This document shows positions 27,718 through 38,700 of a stretch of 64,000 nucleotides of DNA, piece after piece. Location: assembly GCA_965263285.1 (NCBI GenBank), contig CBDHHD010000016.1, positions 1,736,001 through 1,800,000 of the forward strand, read 5' to 3'. The notes under the pieces are model-generated. The model had not been told where the DNA came from. It was given only the letters and a program-made list of their open reading frames with translations, and searched no databases. A program made the position numbers and the translations under genes. Origin of the DNA: JASGCP01 sp965263285 (lineage in GTDB: Bacteria > Bacteroidota > Bacteroidia > Chitinophagales > Chitinophagaceae). Numbering within the stretch: the stretch's first letter is position 1; the number at the start of each line of letters is the position of its first letter.

Positions 27718-30338
27718 TTCGATTTTATTTTTTCAATATTCCAAATACTGTAAATATTTTTCCTTCGACTAAATGCCTCATCGCCTCCTTCCATGATATC
27801 AACAATCTTTTGTTGTGTCTCGTGATGATCAATAGTTCCAGCATGCACAGTTATTTTCTTTTCATCGTAGCTACATGAAATAACTTTTTCACTATCACCG
27901 AGTACAGGGATATTGGCATTATGAGTTGCAAAGATAAATTGCATACTTCCTTTTATTCTCTTTATTTTTTTTATTACCTCGTCATAAATGGTTTGGTTAT
28001 CTAAATCATCTTCGGGTTGGTCTATAATCAATACATCATTTTCTTTTTGTGCTAATAAGAAAAGAATTAAAGCCGATGCTCGTTGTCCTAAAGAGTATTC
28101 GTTTAAAGGTTTTGCTTTATATTTAATTATAATTTTACTGTCAACCTTGAATGTCAATAAGTTTGCAAGATTTTCAGAAAAAATTTTTTTAAAATTAAAT
28201 ACCTGATTTTCATTCAATATGTCTTTTAATAAACTGTCATCTCTATATATCTCAATAAAGTCGCTGTATTTATTTGTGATTTCCTGATAAGTAGTTTCAC
28301 GAATATTTGTACCTTTAAAAATATCCTTCATTTTTTTTGTAAATTTACTCTTATTGCCCTTACATTCAACTTCAATTGAAATTTTACTTTCTGCTTCATT
28401 AATTTTTTTTACTTCTTCATTGAGAATATTATACTCTTCAACCCAAATACTATCAAGCTCAGTAAGAGATGTTAGTAAATTGTTTTTTAAATCATCTCTC
28501 CTCTTCTCTGATTTGTCTATTTCCTTTAATTTTAAACGAGCCGTCTCAATTTTCCTATTTAGATTTAAAAAATTATCTGGATGAATAGTGTCTGTGTTTA
28601 TTTCTCTTTTCATCTTAGCAAATTCTTCTTTTAATGCTTCTTTTTTAGTATGAATTTTTTCGATTAGCTTGTCTAATTTTTGCTGGCTAAGTGTAGAATT
28701 ATTTTGAATTGTTTTTAGTCTTTCAAATTCTATTTTTAGTTCTTGATTGATTGTCTTTGTTTCTTCAAATAATTCTTTATTCATTTCTGAACCTGCAATT
28801 TCTTGTTGAAAAAAATAATCATAATTAGAAATTAAAATATTCAATTCGTTTAAATAGTTGTTAACCGTTAATTTATATTCATTCATTTTTGAAATATCAG
28901 CATCAAAATTTGTTTGTTGTTTCAGTTTATCTTCAACTCCGTTGTCTTTGAAGATTAAAAACTGATGCTCCCAGTCTTTAAGTTGGGTTTCTGTTTCTTT
29001 TTTTAAGTCCTCTAAGTTTTCAAGTTTTTTAAATTCTGATATAATGAGTTCAACTGCGCTTTTCTTTTGTTCTATTTTAAGCCGAATTTCTTTCAGTCTT
29101 GTTCCTATTAATCGCTGTATCAAATCATCTTCAGAACCGTCGTCTTTATTGGTTGATAGGTCTTTTTGCCCAAAGTAAATTAAAGAATTAAATCCTGTGC
29201 CATCAATTGAAATGTCGGGTTGTAGTATGTTGTTTTGATAAATTTTTTCTTTTTCACCATATATTTTTTCTATTCTATATTCTACATTCTGTTTGTTAAC
29301 TATGTTAACTATAATTTTTCCCCCGCTACCTATTGTTCGCTCTACTAATGAATTTTTATAGTTAGGATCAGCAGCATTATCTGGAAGAGAAATGCCCAGA
29401 GCATAACGCAAAACCTCTAATAACGATGATTTTCCACTGCCTCGAATACCTATTATCGTGTTAAGCTCAGGAGAAAAATCAATTCTTGTTTTATCCAATA
29501 AACCACCTTCAAAGGCAATCGATTTAATATAACCATTTTTTATTACGGGTTTATCTTTTGCTGAAACCCTATAATCTCTGTCTGTTAAGGCATATCTTAA
29601 TGCTTCAAAATTAAAATCACCAATCTTTATGTAAGTTACTCTACCATTGCCAATACCATTAATACCTTCGTGAGCATTATCGGAACCCTCAACACAAGCA
29701 ATGTTATTTTTTCTGTCCAACCAATTACCAAGTTTATTATAATTGTCTAAATTGGCACTTTTCTGAATAGCCAAAACCCTACTGAAAGATTCTTGTTTGA
29801 CAAAATCTTCTAAAGTCCGTCCTTTAAGTTCCGTAAACAAGCCATTGGTGTCGTCTACATGTGCTAAAACAATAAAATAGTCGTATTCAATTTTGTTTAA
29901 TTTATCCACAGTTTCTTTTAGGTCGAAGTTGGCGTTTCGATAGGGTGGATTACCATAATTTTCAATTCCATAAAAAGCAGTGTCTAAAAATTTGTTGATT
30001 TGGTCTGTTTCGCCCTGATACCATTGATCATCAAATACGATTAAAATATGTATTCCTTCTTTTAAGGATAATTCAACGCCAGCAAATAATCTGATATCTT
30101 CTTTTTTAGCATTCTTTTTTAAAGCCTTAAATTCAAGCTTATTAAATTTATTATGATTGGTAATTACCCCTAATTTTATTTTTTGTTCATTAAGTTTTTG
30201 AATATACTTTACATAAAAATCGCCATCATCAGTAAAATCTGATTTTTTAAATTCTTTATCTGCTTTTGTATGCAAATGAAAATCAGCTCGCAACCATGTG
30301 GCTCCATTTTTAAAAATATTTTCTACTTCCTGGCTCAT
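27714..30338 (-). CDS. TrlF-family PHP/SMC-like ATPase
   Basis: A large protein combining an N-terminal PHP phosphoesterase and an SMC/RecN-like ATPase. PHP motifs: R-A-D-F-H-L-H-T at the start, T-N-H-N-K-F, then V-E-G-S-D-N-A-H. Walker A is I-G-I-R-G-S-G-K-S-S near residue 300, a long coiled coil covers about 420-700, and S-L-G-Q-R-A-S-A-L plus V-L-I-I-D-Q-P-E-D-D-L-D (near 775) form the signature and Walker B. The frame is open to an ATG at 30368 inside mod. The ATG at 30338 is preferred because it sits 1 nt after the mod stop and gives the usual TrlF start. It overlaps the AlbA_2 gene by 4 bp. TrlF proteins occur inside some type III systems; their task is not established. Confidence 0.85.
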   Translation of the reverse strand: MSQEVENIFKNGATWLRADFHLHTKADKEFKKSDFTDDGDFYVKYIQKLNEQKIKLGVITNHNKFNKLEFKALKKNAKKEDIRLFAGVELSLKEGIHILIVFDDQWYQGETDQINKFLDTAFYGIENYGNPPYRNANFDLKETVDKLNKIEYDYFIVLAHVDDTNGLFTELKGRTLEDFVKQESFSRVLAIQKSANLDNYNKLGNWLDRKNNIACVEGSDNAHEGINGIGNGRVTYIKIGDFNFEALRYALTDRDYRVSAKDKPVIKNGYIKSIAFEGGLLDKTRIDFSPELNTIIGIRGSGKSSLLEVLRYALGISLPDNAADPNYKNSLVERTIGSGGKIIVNIVNKQNVEYRIEKIYGEKEKIYQNNILQPDISIDGTGFNSLIYFGQKDLSTNKDDGSEDDLIQRLIGTRLKEIRLKIEQKKSAVELIISEFKKLENLEDLKKETETQLKDWEHQFLIFKDNGVEDKLKQQTNFDADISKMNEYKLTVNNYLNELNILISNYDYFFQQEIAGSEMNKELFEETKTINQELKIEFERLKTIQNNSTLSQQKLDKLIEKIHTKKEALKEEFAKMKREINTDTIHPDNFLNLNRKIETARLKLKEIDKSEKRRDDLKNNLLTSLTELDSIWVEEYNILNEEVKKINEAESKISIEVECKGNKSKFTKKMKDIFKGTNIRETTYQEITNKYSDFIEIYRDDSLLKDILNENQVFNFKKIFSENLANLLTFKVDSKIIIKYKAKPLNEYSLGQRASALILFLLAQKENDVLIIDQPEDDLDNQTIYDEVIKKIKRIKGSMQFIFATHNANIPVLGDSEKVISCSYDEKKITVHAGTIDHHETQQKIVDIMEGGDEAFSRRKNIYSIWNIEKIKSK

Positions 30339-30339
30339 T

Positions 30340-32307
30340 TTATATTGTTTTAAATTCAATTCCTGCATCTCGCATTTGCAATACGGTGTTTGTTTTTAAC
30401 TGGTCATTGCCTTGAAATAGTTTGTCTAAGGCAATTACTTTAATGGGTTTTTCTGCAATGACAGTATCTATTATTTCTTCCGTTGCATTTTCTAAAAGTA
30501 AAATTAACTCATTGTTGTTGATTTTATATAAATCGCCTTTCTTTTCAATACTACTGTTGAGGTCTTTTCCGCTTTTTAATAAAAGCTCATATACCATATT
30601 TTCAATGGTGGCATGATCTGCAACAGGATCAATGAATAAGCTGAGCTGTATCATCAGCTCTTGAATATCTTTTCCTTCCATGGGTTGCCATTGCTTAAAG
30701 TTGCTATCGGCTAATTTTAATACCTTGAAACCTAAATCTGAACTATGATTTTCTTGATTATTCTGATTACCTTGATTTTTTAAATTTGATTGTGCATTTT
30801 TTTTTATCTCATCTTCTAATCCTAAAAATCCTAATTCAGACTGTATTTTCTTTGCTGCCCTGCGAATGCGCTCTTTGCTTATCTCGGCAATGGTTTTATA
30901 CCCTGCTTTGTAGGCTTCGCTTTTTTCATCGCATAGCTCGGGTAATTGTACACAAATGTATTTTCTATTTCCCCCATCTTCCTTGTTTAATTCCATAACC
31001 GCATGGGCTGTAGTGCCAGAACCAGCAAAGAAGTCGAGAATGAGTGCGTCTTTATTACACCCGATTAATTGCAAATATTTTATTAATCCTGTGGGCTTAG
31101 GAAAAGAAAAAAAAGCATTTGTTCCAAATAAGTTTTCAATTTCATTTGAAGCCTCATCATTTGAAGTAATATCATCTAACCAGCTATTCGGTATTTGCCC
31201 TAACAATTCAGAAAGATAAATTTTTATTCTTGGCATACCCTCACCATCTCTGGGAATAACTAATCTATTTTCATTTACATACTTATCAAATGTCTCTTGT
31301 GAGCAACTCCATTTTGCAGTTATCTTACGCTTATTAGGCATAATTAACTCATACTCTTTATTACTTGAATTCGCAGGTCTTGCCAAAGGTCCTGTTTGAT
31401 AAAGTCCTTTTGGGTCATTATCGGGATTTTTAAAAGTCTTTTTAATAAATTCCTTGGAATAAGCTATTTTATTAATTTCTAGACTATCCTTACTTTTTGA
31501 AAAACATAAAATATAATCATGAACAGGGGCAGTATATTTTGATAAATTTGCTTGAGTCTTGCGTCTTCGCCAAACAAAAGACTCCACAAAATTCTCCTCT
31601 CCAAAAATTTCGTTCATCAAGAGGCGAAGGTTATGCACTTCGTTATCATCAATAGAAACGAAGATAACGCCATCTTGTCGCAAAAGGTTTTTAGCTAAGT
31701 AAAGGCGGGGCATCATCATATTGAGCCAGTTGCTATGGTATTGCCCATTTTCTTTGGTGTTCTTTTTGAACATGCAGTCCTTGATCATATAGCCGTCTTC
31801 GTCCTTATCGCCTACGCGTTTTTCGTAGTCCGCTTTGCTTTCGTTAAATTTATCGGGATAAATAAATGAGTCGTTGCCTGTATTGTAGGGAGGATCAATA
31901 TAAATCATTTTCACTTTACCGAAATAACTTTTTTGCAGTACTTTGAGTACGGCTAAGTTTTCACCTTCAATAAAGAGGTTATCTGAACCATGATTTATAA
32001 GATTTTCTTGATTGTTTTGATTGTCAATTACAAATCTTTCGTCTTGTTGGTAGGGCGTACCATCTTTTTTAAGTGATTCTTCGGGGCATGGTATTAGGGT
32101 TTTGGTAGTGGGGGTTTGTAATATCTTAAAAGCATCGCTCTTCCCAGCCCAATTCAAAACATAGCGTTCGTTAGAGAAGTTAATATTTTCGCCGAGAGTT
32201 GCTTTTAGTTTTTCCCAATCAATTTTTCCTTCGCTAAAAGCTTCGGGTAATACTTGTTGCAAGGCATGTAGTTTTTCTTGCTCTGGGGTGATACTTTTTC
32301 CATTCAT
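30340..32307 (-). CDS. mod: Type III DNA methyltransferase, Mod subunit
   Basis: Modification and recognition subunit of the type III system, a beta-class N6-adenine methyltransferase. Motif IV I-Y-I-D-P-P-Y-N-T-G is near residue 140 and motif I D-F-F-A-G-S-G-T-T-A-H-A-V near residue 430. The target-recognition region lies between them. The N-terminus and the C-terminal dimer/Res-binding part (to 655) are present. It is the first gene of the four-gene operon. A 399-bp gap separates it from the divergent NRPS gene. No simple-sequence tract of the phase-variable mod type is seen, although an imperfect Asn/Gln-coding stretch occurs near residues 510-528. Confidence 0.93.
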   Translation of the reverse strand: MNGKSITPEQEKLHALQQVLPEAFSEGKIDWEKLKATLGENINFSNERYVLNWAGKSDAFKILQTPTTKTLIPCPEESLKKDGTPYQQDERFVIDNQNNQENLINHGSDNLFIEGENLAVLKVLQKSYFGKVKMIYIDPPYNTGNDSFIYPDKFNESKADYEKRVGDKDEDGYMIKDCMFKKNTKENGQYHSNWLNMMMPRLYLAKNLLRQDGVIFVSIDDNEVHNLRLLMNEIFGEENFVESFVWRRRKTQANLSKYTAPVHDYILCFSKSKDSLEINKIAYSKEFIKKTFKNPDNDPKGLYQTGPLARPANSSNKEYELIMPNKRKITAKWSCSQETFDKYVNENRLVIPRDGEGMPRIKIYLSELLGQIPNSWLDDITSNDEASNEIENLFGTNAFFSFPKPTGLIKYLQLIGCNKDALILDFFAGSGTTAHAVMELNKEDGGNRKYICVQLPELCDEKSEAYKAGYKTIAEISKERIRRAAKKIQSELGFLGLEDEIKKNAQSNLKNQGNQNNQENHSSDLGFKVLKLADSNFKQWQPMEGKDIQELMIQLSLFIDPVADHATIENMVYELLLKSGKDLNSSIEKKGDLYKINNNELILLLENATEEIIDTVIAEKPIKVIALDKLFQGNDQLKTNTVLQMRDAGIEFKTI

Positions 32308-32643
32308 ATTTTTAATTTTATTCTACTGTTCGTTTAATGGTTATATGATAGGTTTCAATGTGCTTGTCTTTGTATCTTAAGCCATTGTATTATATATAAT
32401 TCTTGTAGTGGCTTTTAGAAATTAAAATACTATTTGATAAATAAGTTTGTTGCTCTGTCTTTTCTATACAATCATTCACATCTTTATCGTCCTTAATAAA
32501 TAGTTGTTCATTAATCTAAAAGTTCTTACATTTATCTATCATACTTGTAGTTGTTATATCCTACAAAAATAAGAAAATATTATGGCACATCTAAATTAAA
32601 TATCTAAATATTTTCTTGCTTTTTTTTTATTCATTAGTTTTAT

Positions 32644-32675
32644 TTTGCTATAAAAATAATAACTATTTACCTTTG
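32644..32675 (+). promoter_or_regulatory. Promoter of the NRPS gene
   Basis: TTTG at 32644-32647 and TACCTTTG at 32668-32675 with exactly 20 bp between, a textbook Bacteroidota promoter, 31 nt before the NRPS ATG. The remainder of the divergent 399-bp gap (32308-32643) has no gene, repeat or obvious operator. Confidence 0.8.
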
Positions 32676-32706
32676 TAGATAATACAACATTATAAAAATA
32701 AAAAAC

Positions 32707-35700
32707 ATGAATAACGACTTGTGTGCTAAGTTTATATGGGATACTTTACATCAAGATAAGAAAGAGCATACTTTTAAAAACACACCTATAGAATATTTGC
32801 CTCAATCTTCTCTTAATTTATGTCAAAATTTAATAGATAGACACCTGCCTTTATTTGCAAACAAGAAAGCGTTGATATTTGAGCCTAATGATACTACAAA
32901 AGAATCCTCTTGCACTTACACTTATAGCGAAACTTTATCAGAAATTTCAAAATATTGTTATGCATTTCAATCTATAGGACTTCATAAAGGAGATAAGGTT
33001 CTTTGTATGTTAGAAAAAACGCAATTTGCAGTTTTTTCTATATTGGCATTATGTCGTATGGGGTGCCCTTATATTTGTGTTTCTGTAAATGAAGGTGATG
33101 AATCTATTGCTCATAAAATAAGAGATTTGCAACCTTCTTATATCTTATGTATCAATGCATTAGACCAAGGAACTACCTCTATTCAAGTAAAATATATATT
33201 AGATAACATCTTATTAGACACTCCTGAATATACAGGTAAAGTTATTGTGTATAAAAAAAGCAATGATCCTATTAAATGGAATACACATAGAGATATCAAC
33301 TGGCAAACATATATAGAAGCTACTGTTCAAACTGTATTTCCGCCTACCTATGTTTCTTCTGAACATCCTTTATTTATATCATATACAAGTGGCAGTACGG
33401 GAAAACCTAAAGGATTGGTACATACAACCGCCGGTATTATGATACAAACTTATCAATCTTTTCAAGAAGCTTTTCATATTCAACCAAAAGATATTATTTT
33501 TAATACAAGTGGGTTAGATATTATTAATGGTAATACTTACATGCTATTTGCTCCTTTATTACATGGAATAACTACGCTCATATATGAAGGAGTTGCATCT
33601 TATCCTACCCCAGACAGATATTGGCATATTATTAAAAAATGGAAAATAACCATTTTTTATACAGCACCCATTACTTTAAAAATACTTTATTTATATGGAT
33701 ATAATGATATTTTACAAACATCATTAGCTTCCTTAAGAACGATTGCTACAACAGGTAATTTTATTCCTTATAAAGTGATAGAATGGTTAAAAAATAATAT
33801 CCATAAAAATTCAAGAGTATCTTTTCAAAATACTTATTGGCAAACAGAAACAGGAAGCATTGCATTGGTTTCTAATTTACCCGAGAGTTCTACGAATATG
33901 AGTATAGGAAGAAATTATAAATCCTTATCTTTTTATGATCCTGTTTTGTTGACCGAAGATGGGCAGGAGATTAAAGAAAATAATCAAATAGGCAGATTGT
34001 GTTTTAAAAAACCGTGGCCAAGTATTGCTCGTACCATTTATGGGAATCACGAATTGTATACAAAAAAATATTTTGAATCTTTTAAAGGATATTATGATAC
34101 CCATGATTTTGCTAAACGAGATATCCATGGAGATTATATCTTAGTGGGACGAAAGGAGGATGTTTTTCAAGTTGAGGGCGAAGTGTATGGAAGCATGGAG
34201 CTAGAACAAATGATCACAGAATTAGAATTTATTATAGATGCTGTTGTGTATAAGGAAACAGATGGTTTGTTTATTTTTGTTACTTCTTGGAAAGTATCAT
34301 CGCATCATTTAGAAGAAGAAATAGAACAAGTTATTCATCAGAAAATAAAAAACATATCCATCTATAAGATTTTTTGGCTAAAGGAAATGCCACGGTTATA
34401 CTCAGGGGGCAAAATACAAAGAGCATTATTAAGAAATAGAATAGAAGAAGAGAAAATAAACAATCATGCTCAGTTGTCTGACAAAATTTCTTTGCAAAAA
34501 TATATTCGTTATTATGCTCATCAAACACCTGATCAATCTGTTTTTTCAGACGGTGAAGACAATGTTTCGTATAAACAAGCCCTTCAAATATTTTATTTTT
34601 TAACTACGCAAGCGTTTATACCTCCTGCTGAGACTCGTGTGGCTTTATGGTTGTCTAATAGTATAGATTTGGCTTTATTGATTTTATTTTTAATAGAAAG
34701 GAATGAAATTTTTCCTCTTTCTATCCATACAAGTGTAAGTGCTTGTGAAGATAAATTTAAAGACTTCCATATTACCTATCTATTAACTATGGAAAAATAT
34801 TTGTATACCGAAACTATTCAAAAAATACAACAAAAAAATAAGGATATAAAAATACTTGCCTTACCTAATAATTGGATACAAGAAGGTAAAAACTATATGA
34901 TGAAACAAATGTTGCCTTTTGAAAAAGACTATCATAAAAAAGGACTTCTATTAAATACATCAGGCACTACTGCTAAATCTAAAAAGATACGATTAACAAT
35001 GGCTAATTTATATGCATCAGCTCATAATATTTCAAAAGCAACTCAACTTACGCATCAAGATATAGGATTATGTGTGATTCCCATGACCCATTTACATGCG
35101 TTAGGTACGCATATTTTAGCACCTATTATTACTGGTAGTGCTACGGTTATTATGCATCCCGAATTTCATGTGATTAGATTTTTTGATTTTTTGGATAGAT
35201 GTAAAATTACATGGTATAGTGCAGTGCCTAGCATTCATTTATCTATAGCTCAAAGAGGGCAAATAGAAAAAGAAAGCCATGTGATTGTTCACCATTTAAG
35301 ATTTATTCGATCTGCGTCAGCTACTTTATCGGTAGACCTACAAAAACAATTACAAGATATTTTTCAAGTTCCTATTATTCAAGTGTATGCTATGAGTGAG
35401 GCGGCACAAATTACCAGTCAATTATTAGATAAAAAAAACACACATGGCTCGGTGGGTTATCCTTTTCAATTAGATTTAAAAATTTTAAATGAAAGTACCG
35501 ACCAAGAGCTTTTGACAGGAGAAGTAGGTGAGGTATCTATTGCAGGAGCTAATGTGTTTGAAGGTTATGAAGAAATGGAAAATAAAGATTTTACTTCAGA
35601 AGGATATTTTAGAACAGGCGATTTAGGATACTTAAATGAAAATGGAGAGTTATTTATCATTTCTAGAAAAAAAGAAATTATAAATAAGGGTGGAGTTAAA

Positions 35701-38700
35701 ATAAATATGTTATATGTAGAAAAAGCTGTTGCTACTCATCCACTTGTAAAAGATGTTATTTGCTTTGCAGTGGCAGATGCATACTATGGAGAAGGTATTG
35801 GTTTAGGTATTATACCACAAGAAAATAGTCATATTTCTTTGAGGGAGATGCAAAATTGGATAGAATCTAAATTATCTCGTCAAGAAGTACCTCGAGATAT
35901 TTATTTGCTTTCTGAAATACCGATGGGTAATTTAGGTAAAAGAAAAAGAATCGGATTAGAGCTTGTATTAAAAGAAAAAGGGCATAGCCCTATCACCGAT
36001 GAAGAATCATATACTTCTTTGTCGTCTATCTCTTTAGTGTCGAATATGCACACAAAAGCAAAGGAAATATTGCATAAAGCCACCCCTCTATTTGAGGCCG
36101 AACTGTCTATTGTGCCTTTCCCTGACAATCTAAATTTCTTTTCTGCTGGCATGGATAGTATGATGCTAATGCGAGTAACGCAACAATTAAATAAATTATT
36201 TTCTATTAGTTGGAATCCTTTGCAATTAATGAAAAATAATACCTTGTCTCAATTAGCGATTGCCATTGAAAAGGATATATGTTATCAGGGATATCGTCAT
36301 ACAGAAGACAAGTACCTTCCTTTTTCTTTTATAGATGATACAATAATTTTGCCTTGTTCAAAAGAATTATATGAAGATATATTTCCTACTACTGCCTTAC
36401 AAAGTGCCATGATATATGAGCAGCAAACAGAAAATCCTCTTTTATATCAAATGGTTTCTTATTATGCTATTCATAAGCCGTTTCACTCTGAATTATTTAT
36501 AGAAATATGGAACGAATTGGTAAGAAAACATGCTACTTTACGAATGGAAGTATTTTCTTTGTCTTCTACATATTGGATTCGGATATGTAAAGAAAAAAAA
36601 ATATACCCTACTTCCTATACAACATATATCCATGAAAAATTAGCCGATATTATTCCCATAGAACATCAAAAAGTATTTCTTGTAGATCATGAAGCAACTG
36701 AATTATACAGAGTAGCTATACATATTGCTTCACCCGATTCTTTTCATATTATTTTAGTGAATCATCATCTTTTATGGGATGGATTCAGCAAAAGTCAAAT
36801 TTTAGAAGAGTTCACAGATTTGTATATACATAAAAAACAAATTCAACCCATCTCATCTGCCACTGCTACCTTGGGCAATTTGGTTTGGAAAGAAAAACAA
36901 GCGATACAAAATAAAACAATAGAATTACATTGGAAAAATTTATTGAATGCATATACTCCAACTTATTTAACTCCTCCTTCGTATCAAGTAGTAGCCATAA
37001 AAAAGTATAAAACTTTAGAGATAGAAATACCTAAAAACTATGAAAAAGCTATTAAAAAAATTGCTTCTGATTGTAGTTTGCCTATTTCTTTAGTTTATTT
37101 TACAGCATACGCAAAAGTGATTGCTTTATTTCTCAATTCTACAGAAGTAACTATTAATTTTTGCTTAAGTACCCGACCTAGTGATGATCAATATGATGAA
37201 GTATTAGGATTATTTTTAAATATTTTACCGTTTTCTTTAGTGGTAGATGAATCTAAGAGTATAGCTGAACAATTAAAAACTATCCTTTCATTTTATATAG
37301 AGATGCAAGCATACCTATACTATCCTTATGCACATATTTATCAAATGAATCAGCGTCAAAGTTTATCACATTTTATGTTTAACTTCATGGACTTTACGCT
37401 TATGCAAAGCTCACATGAAAATGCTACTGATAAATATTTAAAAAATTTAATTTCAGATACGCCTAGCACCTCATTCCCTTTTACTTTAGAGATTGCTTTA
37501 GATAAAGAACAAAGTTTTGCTTTTGTAACTTTAGATACCACAAATGTTTCTTCTCTATGGGAAAAAGATTTTAGCAGGTATTTTTTACATAGTTTGTTAT
37601 CCATTATAGAGCAAAAAGCCGAATTGAATATTCCTAATGAAGATGCTCGTATACTTCTTAAAGATTTTAATGCTACCAGTTATATAGATGTTAATGTAGA
37701 AAAAACTATTCATCAATGTTTTGAAGAACAAGTAAAGAGAACACCACATAATATATCGTTTACATGTGATAAGGAATCTATCACCTATCAAACATTAAAT
37801 GAGCGAGCAAACCAACTTGCCCATATGATTAAAAGAGATTTTAATATTCAGAAGGATAATGGTATAGCATTGATGTTAGACAGAAGTCCTTGGATGATTA
37901 TATCTATTTTAGCTGTTTTAAAAACGGGTGCTGCGTATTGCCCTATATCTATTGAAAATTCTATATCGGTTACTCAATTTATTTTAGAGGAGTTAAACCC
38001 TGTTTGTATGATAGTGGATTCTAGTGTTTCTCATCAGTCTTTTTCTGTCCCCTTGATAGAAGTAGATATGCCGAAATGCAGAAAAGAGCTTCAAAAACAA
38101 TCCAAAGAAAATATTCCTTCCTATCCTCATGCGAATCTATCCTTGGCGTATATTATTTATACATCGGGTACTACGGGCAAACCTAAAGGTGTTCAAATAG
38201 AACATAAAAGTTTTTTAAATTTTTGTTTTCACATGAATCGTGCTTATAAATTTATGCCTAAAGAACGAATTTTTCATTTCTTTTCTTATACTTTTGACCC
38301 ATCGGTGGAGCAGTTTTTTCTTCCCTTATTACATGGGCACAGTATTTATTTGGAATCAAAAGAGTTATTGTTAAATACAAAAGTATTAGAATCTTATTTA
38401 GAAAAGAATCAAATCACAGACATACATGTAACACCTTCTTATATATTATCTTTACAAAAATTTCCTTCATCTTTAAGACGAATTGTATTAGGTGCCGAAG
38501 AATTACAGAAGTCTACTCTTACTTATCTTCGTTCGTGTATTCCATCACATATACCTATTTTAAATGCATATGGGCCCACAGAAACAACGATCACAAGCGT
38601 GCTCAATCCAAATGTAAAAGAAGGGAATAATATAGGTACTCCCATTAGTAATACTTTTTGTTATGTTTTAGCATCTGCTCATAGAAAGTTATTACCTATA

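Noticed and set aside
31900..32300. Phase-variable simple repeats in mod
   Set aside because: No homopolymer or tetra/pentanucleotide tract is present, unlike known phase-variable type III mod genes.
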